A DNA stretch of 64,000 bases from Congeria kusceri (GCA_027627225.1 CM051034.1:42389048-42453047); one strand, 5' to 3'; counted from the stretch's first letter, positions 1-12,269 are shown. Program-made: numbers and translations. Notes: generated by a model from the letters alone, not told the origin.

Positions 1-364
1 TGATGTGAACAATAAATTACATCTTTGTTAATATTATATATGTGCACAGCTATTATACCATATTCACAGGGCGATGTCGTTGACTCTTATTTTCACGTTA
101 TACCTGGGGCGGGTCCGGGTACCATTTCCGGGATGGAGCCGGAAGCGGAAATGTCACATCATCAGATACCCATTGTTTCAACTTTTCCCGGTATAATTTC
201 CCGTTTGTTACTCTTACTCAACCAGCATGTTATAAGCCACATGTTTAAGTGAATATTATTACAATGCGACTCATGATGAATTCATTCATTACGCTGTAAA
301 ACATAAACTATATTAGATCATAGTGTACGACGTCATAAATGGGGCATGCTACATATTTTATTTA

Positions 365-380
365 TCACGTGCGCACGTGA
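365..380. repeat. Perfect 16-bp palindrome with two CACGTG E-boxes
   Basis: TCACGTGCGCACGTGA is its own reverse complement. It contains two overlapping-type CACGTG cores. A related sequence recurs at 496-521. Confidence 0.8.
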
Positions 381-495
381 ATAATAAATAAAAACGCGAA
401 CTATGGGAATAGGGAAGTGTTTATTATTGATTCACGACCTCCATTTAAAAAATATTGCAGATAGTTCACATTTTCTCATTGGTTAGTTATTAAGC

Positions 496-521
496 GCGCA
501 CGTGATAGTTATCACGTGCGC
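496..521. repeat. Perfect 12-bp inverted repeat, 2-nt spacer, CACGTG core in each arm
   Basis: Left arm GCGCACGTGATA, spacer GT, right arm TATCACGTGCGC. It lies in the same intron and shares its core with the palindrome at 365-380. Confidence 0.8.
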
Positions 522-751
522 ACGTGTTAAATAAAATATTTCTCATGTCCCCTCTATGCCGCCGTAATTTATAATAGCGACATGCTTTTGTATAAGTGGT
601 CACACATAACTAATATCGACTATTACAAGGCGAATGATGATGAATTAACGAATTACGTTGTAAAACTGAAACTGTATTAGATTATATTGTAAAAGCGACA
701 TAATTTTGTAACAGAGGTCACACATTACCAATATTGCTCTCCACATTTCAG

Positions 752-3700
752 GTGATACTGAGTATCTGCCTGAGCTGGCTGTTCTGTCACATTCTCACGG
801 TGACAGACGTGTTGCCTAACAACTCCACACTTCCGGCCTACCAGGCGCGCACGGATGCTCGACTGGACGTTTTGAAGCGCGCGCCCTGGTTCACCTGGCC
901 ATATCCGTGTAGGTACTGTATGCAGAGTGTTGTTGTGTGCATTCGTCCATAGTTGAGTTTTGATTGTAGAAATGAGGCGTATACTTAAGAATTTATTTTC
1001 GATTTATCGTTGTGTATTGGCCAATAAACAACGAGTTGGAGTTCTGATGCGTAGGAATTAAACCACGAGGGCGTTAGCTTGAGTTGTTTAATAGTCACGC
1101 ATCAGAACGACAAAGATAAACATGCCAAAAATATTTAATTTCTGACATGATTTGACACGTATTTTGGCAATTGTAATTGGAATTTCTTTTCCCTATGCTC
1201 TGCTCAGAATCTGGACTTTTTTTTGCGTTCTTTATTGGGTAGTTGAACGACGATATCGTTGTTCTTTGTCTATAGAAAAAATAGCGAGTTAGCATGTTAG
1301 AATTATGTATGTAAAAGTATGTTTTTGTATAATTTACTTATGAAATGCATAACGGTCATAGCATGAAGACGGATCTATTCACGTGTTGATATATAAACGT
1401 ACTTTAAATAACAATCAAATAATATGAGGATATTGTTACATGTTTTCTTAAAAATTAAGCTAGAAATAAAGTATTGCTTCAACATAATTTATTGAAATCG
1501 TAACATCAGCGTTCCTTAAATTTGAAGCACAACTTGTCTGACAAATAAGCTTGCACTTTTTTACCCTAAAGATATGGTCATATTTTACTCACTGACATTA
1601 AAACAGATTGCCAATTTTCTCTTTTGTTTTATTACTTGACATCAGACGGTTAAGTAAATCAGTAGAATACATAGGCGGCGTGTTGTGGGAAAATCGGACT
1701 TAATGCACGTGCGTAAAGTGTCGTCCAGGATTAGCCTGTGCAGTCCGCACAGGCTAATCCGGGGACGACACTTTTCGCCTTAAGTTTATTTTTTTTTTCT
1801 GTTTCAAGGAAGTCTCTTCTAAACATAAATCCACTGTAGGCGGATAGAGTCGTCCCGGACGACATTTGACGCACGAGCAGTTGATCCGGCTTTCCCACAC
1901 ACGCCTCAATTATTTTAATTTATTTGTAGTAATTATTCCCTTCATCTTTGATATGGTGGTTTGCAAATTTCGGTCGGTCTGTCGGTAGACAACATTCTTG
2001 TTCGCTCTCTAAATTCAACAGTTTTCATCGGATCTTTACATTCAACTTGATGAAGATGTTGTTGTTTTTCGCCATATAATACTTCGACCAAGTTCAGTCA
2101 TCAGCCAAATCGCTCTAGGAACTGCGGATGCATGGTCCTCGAATGATCTTAAATTAGCCCTTTTAGCCGCTCTCTGAGTCCAACAGTTTTAATTTATTTT
2201 CTCTAATCTTGGTATTTCAAATATTGCTTCGGACAAAGAGGTGAGCAGAACTATTTTACAGCTCCTGTTTTTAGAAACTCAACAAACCAAAAACTTACAA
2301 GCACAAAGTCATGTCAATGCATGTGATTAGTGTACTAATGGAAAAAGAAAATACCTTTTTTAAAAAAAAATTATGTAATACATTATATAGTTAATGAATA
2401 CACTTATTTTTGATTTATTTTATATATGATAGCTAACATTGCCATGTGTCTTGCAGTTCAGTTCGGAACACCGACAGTCAGCGCTGCAGGCTTCGTCGGC
2501 TTCCTCGCCGCCACAATTAGCTCGATCATCGAGTCCATAGGGGACTACTATGCATGCGCCCGGATATCCGGCGCGCCGCCGCCGCCGACGCACGCCATCA
2601 ACAGGGGTCTCGGCATCGAGGGGCTTGGGAGCCTCGTCTCCGGTCTGGTGGGTGCCGGCCACGGTACCACGTCGTACAGCGGAAATATCGGAGCCATTGG
2701 GATTACAAAGGTATCATTGAAATAGCAACTTATGTGTTAAAATGTGTTCATATATGTTTGTTTTCAAGTGTATGTAATTTAATTGACCGAATGCATTGTT
2801 TTTAATTCATTCATTTCATTATCTGCATTAAAATTATGGACGAAACTAATTAATACAATTGTCGCTAATTATAGTCCAAATGTCATTAATGTCAATGTGT
2901 GAGGCAACAGCATATTTATCGTGGTCGAATGATAAATGAATATTGTGTGAAACCTTACAATGGGCATTACTCATTTGTTAACTAACAAAGCTGAGCTACG
3001 AGAGTTGTCTTTCTTAGCTTTTCTAAAAAACCTTGAAAAGTAAGGTTTAAAATTTAAAAAAAAACAACAACAACAAATAAACAAATAAATGAACATGTTT
3101 AAAGCATTATAAGTGAACTGCCTACACAGCCGTGTTACAGTATGTTGAGGAGCTGACGCATTTCAATTTAGTTTTATTGAAATCATCGCCAAAAATACGC
3201 TACGTCGCGATTACTTAAGAAGATCGCACACTCTAGATAGTCATAATGCAGTTGGGGCGAATAAGGAACAGTATCATTTTCAAATATTGTTGTTTGAACA
3301 GGTTGCCAGTCGGGTGGTCTTCTTCACGGCCGGGGTTATCCTGCTGCTATGCGGGGTGATAGGCAAGTTCGGGGCGGTACTCGTCCTCATTCCCGACCCC
3401 GTCATCGGCGGCACCCTCACCGTGCTGTTTGGCATGGTGTCCGCAGTGGGCGTTTCTACTCTAAAGTTCGTGGACCTTGACTCCACCCGCAACATGACTA
3501 TCATCGGCATTTCATTGCTACTGGGCCTCATGATCCCTCAGTACATCAACGACCCCAACAACGCGGGGATCATCGACACGGGTGAGTCGGCGTCTTGACC
3601 GTCATTCACACAGCTCCTTAGGGAAAACTTAACTTGTACTTATGTGGAAATTTCAGATCATGTTTTAAATGTAAAATCAACTGATGGTTTCTGTTTACCC

Positions 3701-5616
3701 TTCGGAACATCTAGGCGAAATTTACTAGTTTAAAACTTTTGAATATAAAAATGTATTCAGGAAACCTCAAAATAATTCAGGATTTTTATGGGATTAGGAA
3801 GTTTACATAAGTTTTGCCTAATAGCATTTATCCACCAATTAGCGTATTATTGCCAGACAATATCAATGTCGCGTGTCCCGAATAATTTCGAATCTACATT
3901 AACTTTGTTCTATAATAATAGTAAAACATGTAAAAACTATACAAGGGGAACATTGATTTTCACTCGATAAAGTATCCGAATCCGATTGTCGTATCCGGAG
4001 GCGGATACCTGACCGGTATTTGGATACTGGATATCGGAATACTCGTAAGCATGCCTACTAATAAGCTTTTTGAATTGGCGCCACGTTCAACTGGTATTAC
4101 TCAACCCCGAGCATTGTATAGTCTTGGGTATAGAATTAATTCTATTTCTGAACAAGTATTAATTGCCTTTTTATGGAAAATGCCTTCATGCTGAATCAAA
4201 TGTAGGTCAGATACCGGTAAATCATTGTGTCTCCGTGGTTCATTCGAAAGTCGTGCCTATTACTAAAGAGTTCTTCTTCTCTTCTGCTATAAAAGCCATT
4301 TAGCAATCTCAGACATGCCTTTTGTGGTTATTTCGTATATCCCATGTGGGTCTGGCACATTTTAGTGTATTTCATTGGAGGCTAACTTGAGAGGTGAACT
4401 TTTGGGGTGTGTTTACTGTGGTATGTTGCTTTTGTCGAAATATGACTGCCGAAACCATCGTTTCTGCCGGTGTCTGCATTCAGGAGAGATGCATTTTCTT
4501 AGAAGTAACATGACATATCTTTTTTATTGCAATTTTTGGAAGAGAAAAGATTCATCTTTGAATTGATACCAGGGCGCAGAGTTGCGTACAGGACGACATT
4601 GATTCTGACCACATTCTGTCACACGTTTGCCCGCCGTATGAGATCAAACATTGTTCAACTTAATGGCATTTAACATATATTTGTCACATGCCCGACCACA
4701 ACGTAAATTAAAACGCTGCTGACCGTACTGATGGGCATGTGACATGTGTTCGTTTCCGTTTTCGGTGAAAACAAGTCTACGTTACCTGTAGCGCGTAAAT
4801 TAGCGTTTATTCGGTGATGTTCTATAGCAAACTACTTGCAGCGGTTACCTCCCCTATCGGTTAACGGGAACCACTGCCAACTCAAGTAAGATCCTTCCAG
4901 ATTTGGAAGGATTACGTGTTTGTAACTTTTTCTTATTTAATGCATCTCGGTGCAATTTTCTACATAATTGGACTTTTTAAATATCGTTTGCAGTTAATAA
5001 TGAAAACAGAAAAATATAATAACTAATTAAAACTATAAATAATATCTAGAAGATTTAAATCGATCATCATCACGTGGTTTGTTATGACGGCAGGGATTTG
5101 ATTAGAGCTATGCTCGGAACCAGTCAAATCTCTGCGCGGAGGTTGGTTCTATAGTTAGCTATTTTATCGATATCAAGGTTGTCCCTGAGGCGAAAACGAT
5201 CTGTTCTTTTTGGTGTTTATCGAGTTGTTTTTCCCATTTCTAGAAAAATGCGAGCAACCTATATTTGATCGGACAATGTCGCAAGAATATTGAATAAATA
5301 AAAACAACACTTCATTGTCCTGTCTCATCTATCACAAAATTTGTATCTATAGGACCATATTTTTTCCAATTGAGCGAGTTAACCTGCATTCAAAGGAGGT
5401 GCATGAAAACCGTTTAGTTTAGAGCTTTTCTTCTTATGGCTATTTCTGTATAAGGACATACGTTTTTTACTAAGGCCAAGAAGCATTGTGTGGGCCAATG
5501 TTACGACATCCCGATATATTTGGCAATGAATTCTCAAAGCACGCTTATATCTAATGTATATACACATGCTTAACATTATTTCCTGCTATTTAAAGGTGTA
5601 TGCCAGTCCTAGTGGC

Positions 5617-5661
<45 letters not shown>

Positions 5662-7059
5662 GATGATCGAGGGGATACCGGTCTTGATGATAATGATGAT
5701 GATGATAATGATGATAATGATGGTGGGTTTGGCGCGATAGTGATGGTGGTGACGATGTTTCTAGTGAGGCGTTAATAAAAATATGTTTGTTTCATGCTAC
5801 TCGACCTACCCTAAAAAATGCGCCGACCCAATAACATTTTATTGAGTTTGTCAGATATTTTGTTTTGTTTTATGTACCTTTTACCAATAATTACCGGTAA
5901 ATGCTTTTGGGATAAATAAGTGTTTTTGTTTTGATAGTATGCATTTCAAAACAATGTTACAGGATATTACTTATATGTTTTGAATATTCATTTAGTTTTA
6001 TAATCTTTAAGTTGACGATTTACCAAATATAAACAAATAAATGAAAAAATAAATCCCTACCTACCTACCCTTATTTTTTTGGGCATGTAACCTAAAACAA
6101 AAATTATTTCTTTGGACGCCTGATGATGTTATATGACGCGGTTATATAGCGCCACGTGTTGTTTTGCAGGCTACAGTGAGATGGATCAAGTGATATCGGT
6201 CCTGCTAGGTACCGCCATGTTTGTCGGGGGCGCTGTCGGCTGTTTTCTAGACAACACTGTGCCAGGTAGGCGATCCCGTGACACCATAGGCTTTTTCATA
6301 TACGTATGCTACTGACCTCTAGCTTTTTAACCAATTATTTATGCTACTCTTCAGTTCAACCTTTATTTAATGGACGTTCCATAAATAAATTGGCAAACCA
6401 TCACCAGCATTACCGCTTTTTTGTGTGTAAATTAGGTAACGTTGGCATTGGATGAAAACCAAGTTTAATGGGTACAGTGGAGTGCATGTGATAATCCACA
6501 GCCAATTTGAAAAAAACAACACAACAACATTGTAACTGAAATTGTTGGAAATGCCTATTATGTTTTCATGTCAATGCTCACAATGTTGATGCGGCATTTA
6601 TAAACAGCTCGAACATCTCTGACATATGTACTTCCATACAAAACATCTGAACTATTCAGACAAGTCGCATATATTATTTAAGAGGTCATATATAAGTTAT
6701 ACAACAATTTTTATTAAATTGGTCATGTGTTCTGGGATTTTATTGCAGGCACTCCTGAAGAACGCGGTATTCTGTCATGGCGTCAGAATCTAGTAGCAGA
6801 AAGTTCAATCCGCAACAGGAACTCCAAGATGTACGACCTGCCATTCGTTTCTGACTGTTTCCGTCGGACGCCGTGGTGCTCCTATGTTCCTATATCACCA
6901 TCATTTGACAAAGAGTTGCACGCGCATTGTCGAAAGTGTTGCAGGCGCAAAGATACATTAAATAATAAAAATAGTTCCAAAGCGGAGAAATATGCCTTCG
7001 ACAATGATGTAGCGATGACTGAATTAGGTGCGGTAACTGAGAACGGAACTAAAATGTGA
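752..7059 (+). CDS. SLC23-family sodium-ascorbate/nucleobase transporter, 3' five exons (5' partial)
   Basis: Plasma-membrane transporter of the nucleobase-ascorbate (SVCT, SLC23A1/2-like) family; vertebrate members import ascorbate with sodium. Coding exons read 752-908, 2457-2710, 3302-3581, 6170-6265 and 6749-7059. All borders are AG/GT and the phases agree, giving 1098 nt (365 residues plus TGA). Exon 1 here encodes [16 protein letters not shown] and ARTDAR. Exon 2 has [22 protein letters not shown] and [10 protein letters not shown], the family signature region. Exon 3 has the [18 protein letters not shown] helices. Exon 4 has the [20 protein letters not shown] segment. Exon 5 opens with TPEERG and runs into a divergent cytoplasmic tail ending [11 protein letters not shown]. 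The N-terminal roughly 200 residues lie upstream of the window. The signature starts Gly-Asn where human SVCTs have Pro-Asn. Family assignment is very secure; whether the substrate is ascorbate or a nucleobase is not decided by the sequence. Confidence 0.93.
1678..1905. mobile_element. Foldback MITE, copy 1 (bivalve GGATTAGCCTGTGC family)
   Basis: A nonautonomous element of about 228 bp in intron 1 of the SLC23 model. It opens GTGTTGTGGGAAAATCGG and closes with the approximate reverse complement (GGCTTTCCCACACACGC). Inside is a strong hairpin: GGATTAGCCTGTGC (1728-1741), AGTCC loop, GCACAGGCTAATCC (1747-1760). Copies at 11.2 kb and 18.4 kb share the same parts. I recall this family as abundant in Dreissena sequence. 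No coding capacity. Confidence 0.8.
1906..2456. other. Rest of the first visible SLC23 intron
   Basis: Non-coding, AT-rich. Part of 1960-2240 resembles the low-copy intergenic repeat seen around 12.8-13.6 kb (phrases such as ACCAAGTT and pressure toward TTTCATCGGATC). The stretch ends at the TCTTGCAG acceptor before 2457. Confidence 0.4.
4683..4743. repeat. 11-bp perfect inverted repeat with 39-nt loop
   Basis: GTCACATGCCC at 4683-4693 and its reverse complement GGGCATGTGAC at 4733-4743. Possibly a small element or chance; nothing coding around it. Confidence 0.6.
5616..5720. repeat. (GAT)n microsatellite
   Basis: About 105 bp of GAT/GATAAT trinucleotides, interrupted by a short GGGGATACCGG segment. 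In an SLC23 intron; would read as poly-Asp in one frame. Confidence 0.9.
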
Positions 7060-7794
7060 TAGGAGTAGTTAAATTCAAGCCGAACTGTGTAACGACAAAT
7101 ATGTTATAACAACTGCTTCATGGCAGTAATCCAATGTTCATGACCTTCTCTTTTTTAAGGCATCATAAATATTGCCAGTACCGAAGGTAAATTAGTCTAG
7201 GTAGTTAGAAAGTATTGCGTGTAAAGTTACTGGTATTACGATATTATCCAGTGAATTATAATCCACGTGAACATATTGCTATGTATTGATTGTGATTTAT
7301 TGTATGTTTAAATTAATGGTGTATTAATTATATTCTCATTCTCTTTTTCTCTGTCATCTCAGTTCATGTTCATTTGCGTCTGTCATCTGATGTACATGCA
7401 AACACCAAGATTGTTGTATATGCTCTAGTATATTAGAGTGGAATCCCTTTATTTCAAATCTTACATGAAAACTTATACAACAAATTTAGTGTAGTATTAA
7501 TAGAATGTGTTCTTGACATTGCATTTATTGTAATATCAACTAGCGTTCGATTGATATTTAAAATCAGGTATTAGATACAACTAGACAGTGCCTAAAAGAA
7601 AAAAGAAAACGGTGTTAACGCAATCAGTTTATCAGTAAAATTTGCTTGCAACATGACATTATTAATTGCCTGTCAGTCTTCCAATTTGTATGGCATAATA
7701 AAAAATAATATACATGTATATAAAGACAGCAAACGATCCACGGGAGCTGACCTATGCTTGTCATTATATTTTCATTCGGTGTTGATACAAAGAA
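7060..7794 (+). other. Probable SLC23 3' UTR and flank
   Basis: AT-rich sequence directly after the TGA at 7057-7059, with no further coding exon. The first plausible poly(A) signal I see is AATAAA at 7697-7702, so the UTR could be about 0.65 kb. This is inference from position only. Confidence 0.4.
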
Positions 7795-7827
7795 ATGATA
7801 TCTACATGCAACACCAACAATTCTACA

Positions 7828-8310
7828 GACAATACTGGCAATCTGACGTCGTTATTGCTCAATGATGACATGGACAGGGCTGCAGCATACGATTCAATAC
7901 CACACACTGACAATACTGGCAATCTGCCGTTGTTATTGCACACTGATGACATGGGCAGGGCTGCAGCATACGATTCAATACCACACACTGACAATACTGG
8001 CAATCTGCCGTCGTTATTGCACACTGATGACATGGACAGGGCTGCAGCATACGATTCAATACCACACACTGACAATACTGGCAATCTGCCGTCGTTATTG
8101 CACACTGATGACATGGACAGGGCTGCAGCATACGATCGAATGACACACACTGACAATACTGGCAATCTGCCGTCGATATTGCACACTGATGACATGGAGA
8201 GGGCTGCAGCATACGATCGAATGACACACACTGACAATACTTACAATCTGCCGTAGATATTGCGCACTGATGACATGGACAAGGCTGCAGCATTCGATCG
8301 AATGACACAA
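7828..8310. repeat. 81-bp minisatellite, six tandem copies
   Basis: Unit starts near GACAATACTGGCAATCTGCC recur at 7828, 7909, 7990, 8071, 8152 and 8233, a strict 81-bp period. Each unit also carries GATGACATGGACAGGGCTGC. Because 81 is a multiple of three and the units lack stops, five of the six frames stay open for 70-157 codons. One plus frame (7795-8256) reads a 27-residue repeat containing DNTGNLPSLLHTDDM. No splice sites or homology support translation. Confidence 0.92.
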
Positions 8311-9177
8311 ACATTAATCCTCCTACTCCCACCGCCTTTTATCCCCCCCCCCCCTCCTCCTCCAAATACTACATAAACGCTGCCCTATCTGAGGATCTTG
8401 CTCCGTGTTTACAAAACAAGTTAAGTGTAATTTTTGTGTTTAAGATAAACTTCAGCCGTGTATTTCGGGATCAGGCTAAAAATGGCGTTCAATAGTATTT
8501 TGGAACAATTTACTTTGTTTGTTAAATATATATACATTGTAATTTACATTATTCTGAACTCTTCTTAGCCTACATTTGCAATCTGATGTGAACAATTTAA
8601 TCAAAACCTCACCGAAGTGTGTGTTATTTTATCAAGACAAACATTTATTTCAATGTAAAATATTTTTGAGATCTGCTCAGCTGAGTTACATCAATATCAG
8701 CTAAGACTGATCTTGATCCTGTAATGAATCCATTGGTAACATGGGGTCAAATGACAAGTAAGTAAAAGAAGAAATGGAGAATTCATCTGAAAGGCACATA
8801 TGCAGTACAGTGTGAATATTATTGCTATACATTGAATTTGTCCGTTATTGTTCACTATTACAAATGACACGTAAAAAGTTTATTTCTAATAGTTTTAAGA
8901 TAATACTTAAATTTGCGCTGATATACGGATAAAGATTGTTTAAATATCCGGGAAACAAACACAAAAAATATATGGGTGGTAATAAGATCTTCACGTTCAT
9001 TTCTGTATAAAAATTCCTTAACCCCAATGCATATGCTTAAAATGGAAACTAGAACATGTGTTTGCTATGGATTACTTTGAAATATGTAAGGCTGCATGCA
9101 TATGACCGCATTACCCCCTGTCAGTGCTGCTATGCCTTTGTAAGAAAAGTAAAGTCAATTGTTTGTTTATTATATTG
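8311..9177. other. Intergenic, no feature recognised
   Basis: Begins with a C-run and TCC-rich tract (about 8340-8362). The rest is AT-rich without open frames or repeats that I can name. Confidence 0.4.
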
Positions 9178-9408
9178 TAACCCCTCGCAATTACGGGCCA
9201 GCTAGTTTTGACTTATGAGACACATTTACTGATGAACATCTTTACTCCCGATTCTTATGTGCCGGGTGCTCGGCAGGAAGGTAATTAGTACCCTTCGATT
9301 TAAATAGCTGCTGGGTAGGCAACCGGCCATGTCACAACAAGCCTTGTGGGAGACTCGAACCTTTAACCTCAAGAACGCCCTAACCACTAGGCCACAGAGA
9401 CGATCCGT
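9178..9408 (-). mobile_element. tRNA-derived SINE
   Basis: Read on the minus strand from 9408, the head carries an A box (TGGCCTAGTGGTTAGGG) followed by a B box (GGTTCGAGTCTCC), the internal RNA polymerase III promoter pair of tRNA-derived SINEs. A non-tRNA body runs to about 9178. Upstream (minus sense) the first bases resemble a tRNA 5' end but the cloverleaf does not close, so this is a SINE and not a tRNA gene. Confidence 0.7.
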
Positions 9409-11215
9409 GATTTGTAATTGACGCGTTTTTCTCTTCTATATGACCGATTATGCACTGTAGACAATTTGTTTATTGTCCAAATGTGTCGTTTCCCTCAGCT
9501 TTCATTGCATACAACGAAATAGTTGATAGTGGTATGTCACAATCTGCCTCTAAGAAATAATAATACCAGTAAATGTTGACTATATAAGCATTCGTAGTAT
9601 GCATAATGATATAAATATATATAATACAACGCGCTGGAAAACAAAAGCACGATGGTCATCCGTAAAGTTCATGAACTCGCTATGTTAAAAACTTATTAAC
9701 TATACCAAGAAAATAAAATACGTATTCCCTTCATACAATAATTATGTATCCATTGTTGATGCAAACAATCTTTTAGCAAAGTGTGTTTCGTATTTTGTCT
9801 TTTAAAAAGTGATTTCCATTGTAAAAACGTAATGTAAACATGAAATATTTTCACTTTATAAAGTCAAAATAATACATCAATAAATATTTGATATTGTGAA
9901 ATCAACTTACAATGTATACACAATATTAAAAGCTAGTTATAAGTGACCCTGCTTTTTACAGTGTGTTTCCATTTTGCATATTATTAAAACTAATTTGTTT
10001 TCACTATGTGTTTCGTGGTACTGTTTGGTGGGATTTTGATAGCTTTCAATGGAGTGTAAACCATTTCTATCAAACATTTGATGTCTGCAATTATATTTCT
10101 GTTCACATTTCAAAAGCTAGAGTCTTAACTGTATTTTAATGTTCGTTATTCTATGTATGTAGCCCCCACGTGTCACATTGATATATCACTTTCATCGATA
10201 CTGGTAGTTCATCGTTCATTTCAAATGCCAACATCTCGTACATACATGTAATAGTTGTAGCACAATTGGACCGAAATAATTTAGTTATTTAACGAGCCCG
10301 CAATGCGAGATTAAATAATTTACAGATTGAGGTCAAAGGGTGCTACAAGTGTTTTATACCATATTCACCATTAAGATCGCAACTTCGTACGATGCCGATC
10401 ACAATGGGCAGTTCCTAGACGTCACGTGATGTCTGACATGCTTGGCATGCGTGTCATTTCCAAATTTAGCGGTGTCCACTCAGTGCAATCGTTCAGTGCA
10501 ATAAGTAGCGTGTGAATAAATTTCAACTAAATTTCAATATACTGCACGCTACTTATTGCACGGTAAGCTTGGATATTAGGCTCCGCCCACCATTTATCTT
10601 TTATATTTAAAAATGCATACAGGTATTCGTCCATTGTTTTCAGTGTTGCTCAGTTTATCAACGGTATTATTCTAAATATTCTTAGAATGTTCCGTAAAAT
10701 ATCTGTACGCATTACTTGTCTACGATGTTGTTATTATTGAGTTTCTATGCCATAACATAACTTACATGAAATAAATAACTTACTAGAGTCACAATAATAA
10801 TGTTGCATCAACACAGTAAAAGATGTATTTATTAATCGTAATTATATGGATGTTTAAGCACTATTCCAAATGCTTTTTCCATTTTTCTGCTTCACCCATT
10901 TATTCATGCCTATATATATAACAAACGTTACATTGTTTTTTATAACTATGGTTAGTGTAGCCAATGATCGATGTTAACAATTAAGTTCGTGTTCGTGTTT
11001 ATAATATGAAATTTTGAGTTTTTATTTTATTTTATGTCCACCTCGAACTGGAATTAAACAAAGCAAAAAACTCTGGCCTAATATCAGTACATTTGGAGTA
11101 TACTGAAGCATAGTCTAATAAAAAATGCGAATACAATATGTAATGCTGACTTGTACTAGTATATACAACTATTTATAGCTAGTATCTCCATTCTAGTTCA
11201 GACGTATTAAAATTG
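9409..11215. other. Intergenic, AT-rich
   Basis: No coding region. Contains a perfect 17-bp inverted repeat at 10496-10561 and a TTATTTAA/TTAAATAA pair flanking CGAGCCCGCAATGCGAG near 10287-10317. Confidence 0.4.
10496..10561. repeat. Perfect 17-bp inverted repeat, 32-nt loop
   Basis: GTGCAATAAGTAGCGTG at 10496-10512 and its exact reverse complement at 10545-10561. The spacer is AT-rich. A CAGTGCAAT phrase just upstream repeats part of the left arm. Looks like the tips of a very small foldback element. Confidence 0.8.
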
Positions 11216-11421
11216 AGTCGTGTCGTGGGAAAATCGGGCTTAATGCATCTGCAGTCCACACAGTCTAATCCAGGACTCACTTTCCGTTTTCATTTTGATG
11301 GTATTTTCTGTTTCAAGGAAGTTTCTTCTAAACATAAATCCACTGTAGGCGGAAAGTGCCGTCCCGGATTAGCCTGTGCGGACTGCACATGCATTAAGCC
11401 CGGATTTCCCATGACACGCCT
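11216..11421. mobile_element. Foldback MITE, copy 2
   Basis: Same family as 1678-1905: starts GTGTCGTGGGAAAATCGGGC and ends CCCGGATTTCCCATGACACG. The first internal hairpin is shortened (only GCAGTCCACACAGTCTAATCC remains), so this copy is a deletion variant. It has an accidental 81-codon open frame. Confidence 0.78.
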
Positions 11422-11857
11422 AATTTATATTGACATGTTATCTACACTGTATGTATAGACTATTCCTTCATAAGTGGAAACACAAAATACTAGTATAATA
11501 TATGTTCCTCACATATATCGAACACAAACATGCTTATATAAACACTGGAAAAATACATAGCCCTTCACTTGGATTCATGGTGTATGATATATATATTAAT
11601 GGAAAAACGAACTGGACATGCTTTCATTGCGTATTTTAATATCTTGGTAGATTCAAATATGGATGAATTTGGTATAAAAATTTAGTATATACACTGAACT
11701 AATGAATAATTTTAATGCCCTTACAAATTGACCAACAATAAAACGTTAACGCCATCCAAACGAAAAATATGTGATTTTAAAAGTTGCAAAGGCGACCACT
11801 ATACTTGTGTTTGATGTTTTCGAAGATTATACACCACAGTTTACTTTTTAATGATAA

Positions 11858-12269
11858 GGCCATACCAATTTGATTCTATGTTTAGCGTCCTCGGGCTGGT
11901 AGGTTTTTGGATGCGTGAACGAAAAAAGACAACACTTTTGACAATATGAAAAATCGAGTTGGAAAGTGTAAGAAATTTGGGAAAAAATAGAAAAAACGAC
12001 TTGTAGGTGTTTTTACAAATATTTGTAAAACATAGCGTGCAACTAATTAATTTACGTAGTTAAAATACTGTGTTACAATAGGTTCCCAATATGAAGATGA
12101 TTTATTATAGTTTTGCAAGTAAACATTTGCTTGAGCTTGTACCACTGCCATGAATAAATTGTGAAAGAAAAATATTTTTTATCGACATGCTGTTTGTTTT
12201 GTCCTGCCTGGTTGGTAGTTTTTGTAAAATCATGGGGACGCTAAACACAGAAATCAAATTTGTATGGCC
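11858..12269. mobile_element. MITE with about 33-bp terminal inverted repeats
   Basis: Left end GGCCATACCAATTTGATTC continuing to TTTAGCGTCC. The right end, read in reverse complement, is GGCCATACAAATTTGATTTC continuing to TTTAGCGTCC. About 412 bp with an AT-rich interior and no open frame. TA or TAA next to both tips may be the target duplication. Confidence 0.75.

Larger units (their letters stand above)
1..751. other. Upstream intron of the SLC23 gene; E-box palindromes and diverged duplications
   Basis: No exon recognised. Short open frames here match nothing in SLC23 and lack convincing splice sites. The stretch holds two CACGTG-rich palindromes (365-380 and 496-521). It also holds diverged direct copies of a motif resembling GTAAAACTGAAACTGTATTAG (about 290-330 and 658-690). 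Confidence 0.5.
3582..6169. other. Intron 3 of the visible SLC23 model
   Basis: A 2.6-kb intron between the Gly codon split GG/T-style at 3581 and the TTTTGCAG acceptor at 6169. It holds an 11-bp inverted repeat (4683-4743) and a GAT microsatellite (5616-5720). A 73-codon Asp-rich open frame over the microsatellite is simply the repeat and is not called as an exon. Confidence 0.6.

Noticed and set aside
25..252. 75-codon open frame at the window start as an upstream SLC23 exon
   Set aside because: Its peptide does not resemble any SLC23 segment and no matching acceptor/donor pair was seen.
5554..5775. Asp-rich 73-codon protein
   Set aside because: Entirely the GAT microsatellite inside an intron.
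9345..9408. Functional tRNA gene on the minus strand
   Set aside because: Only the A and B boxes are kept; no closing acceptor stem.
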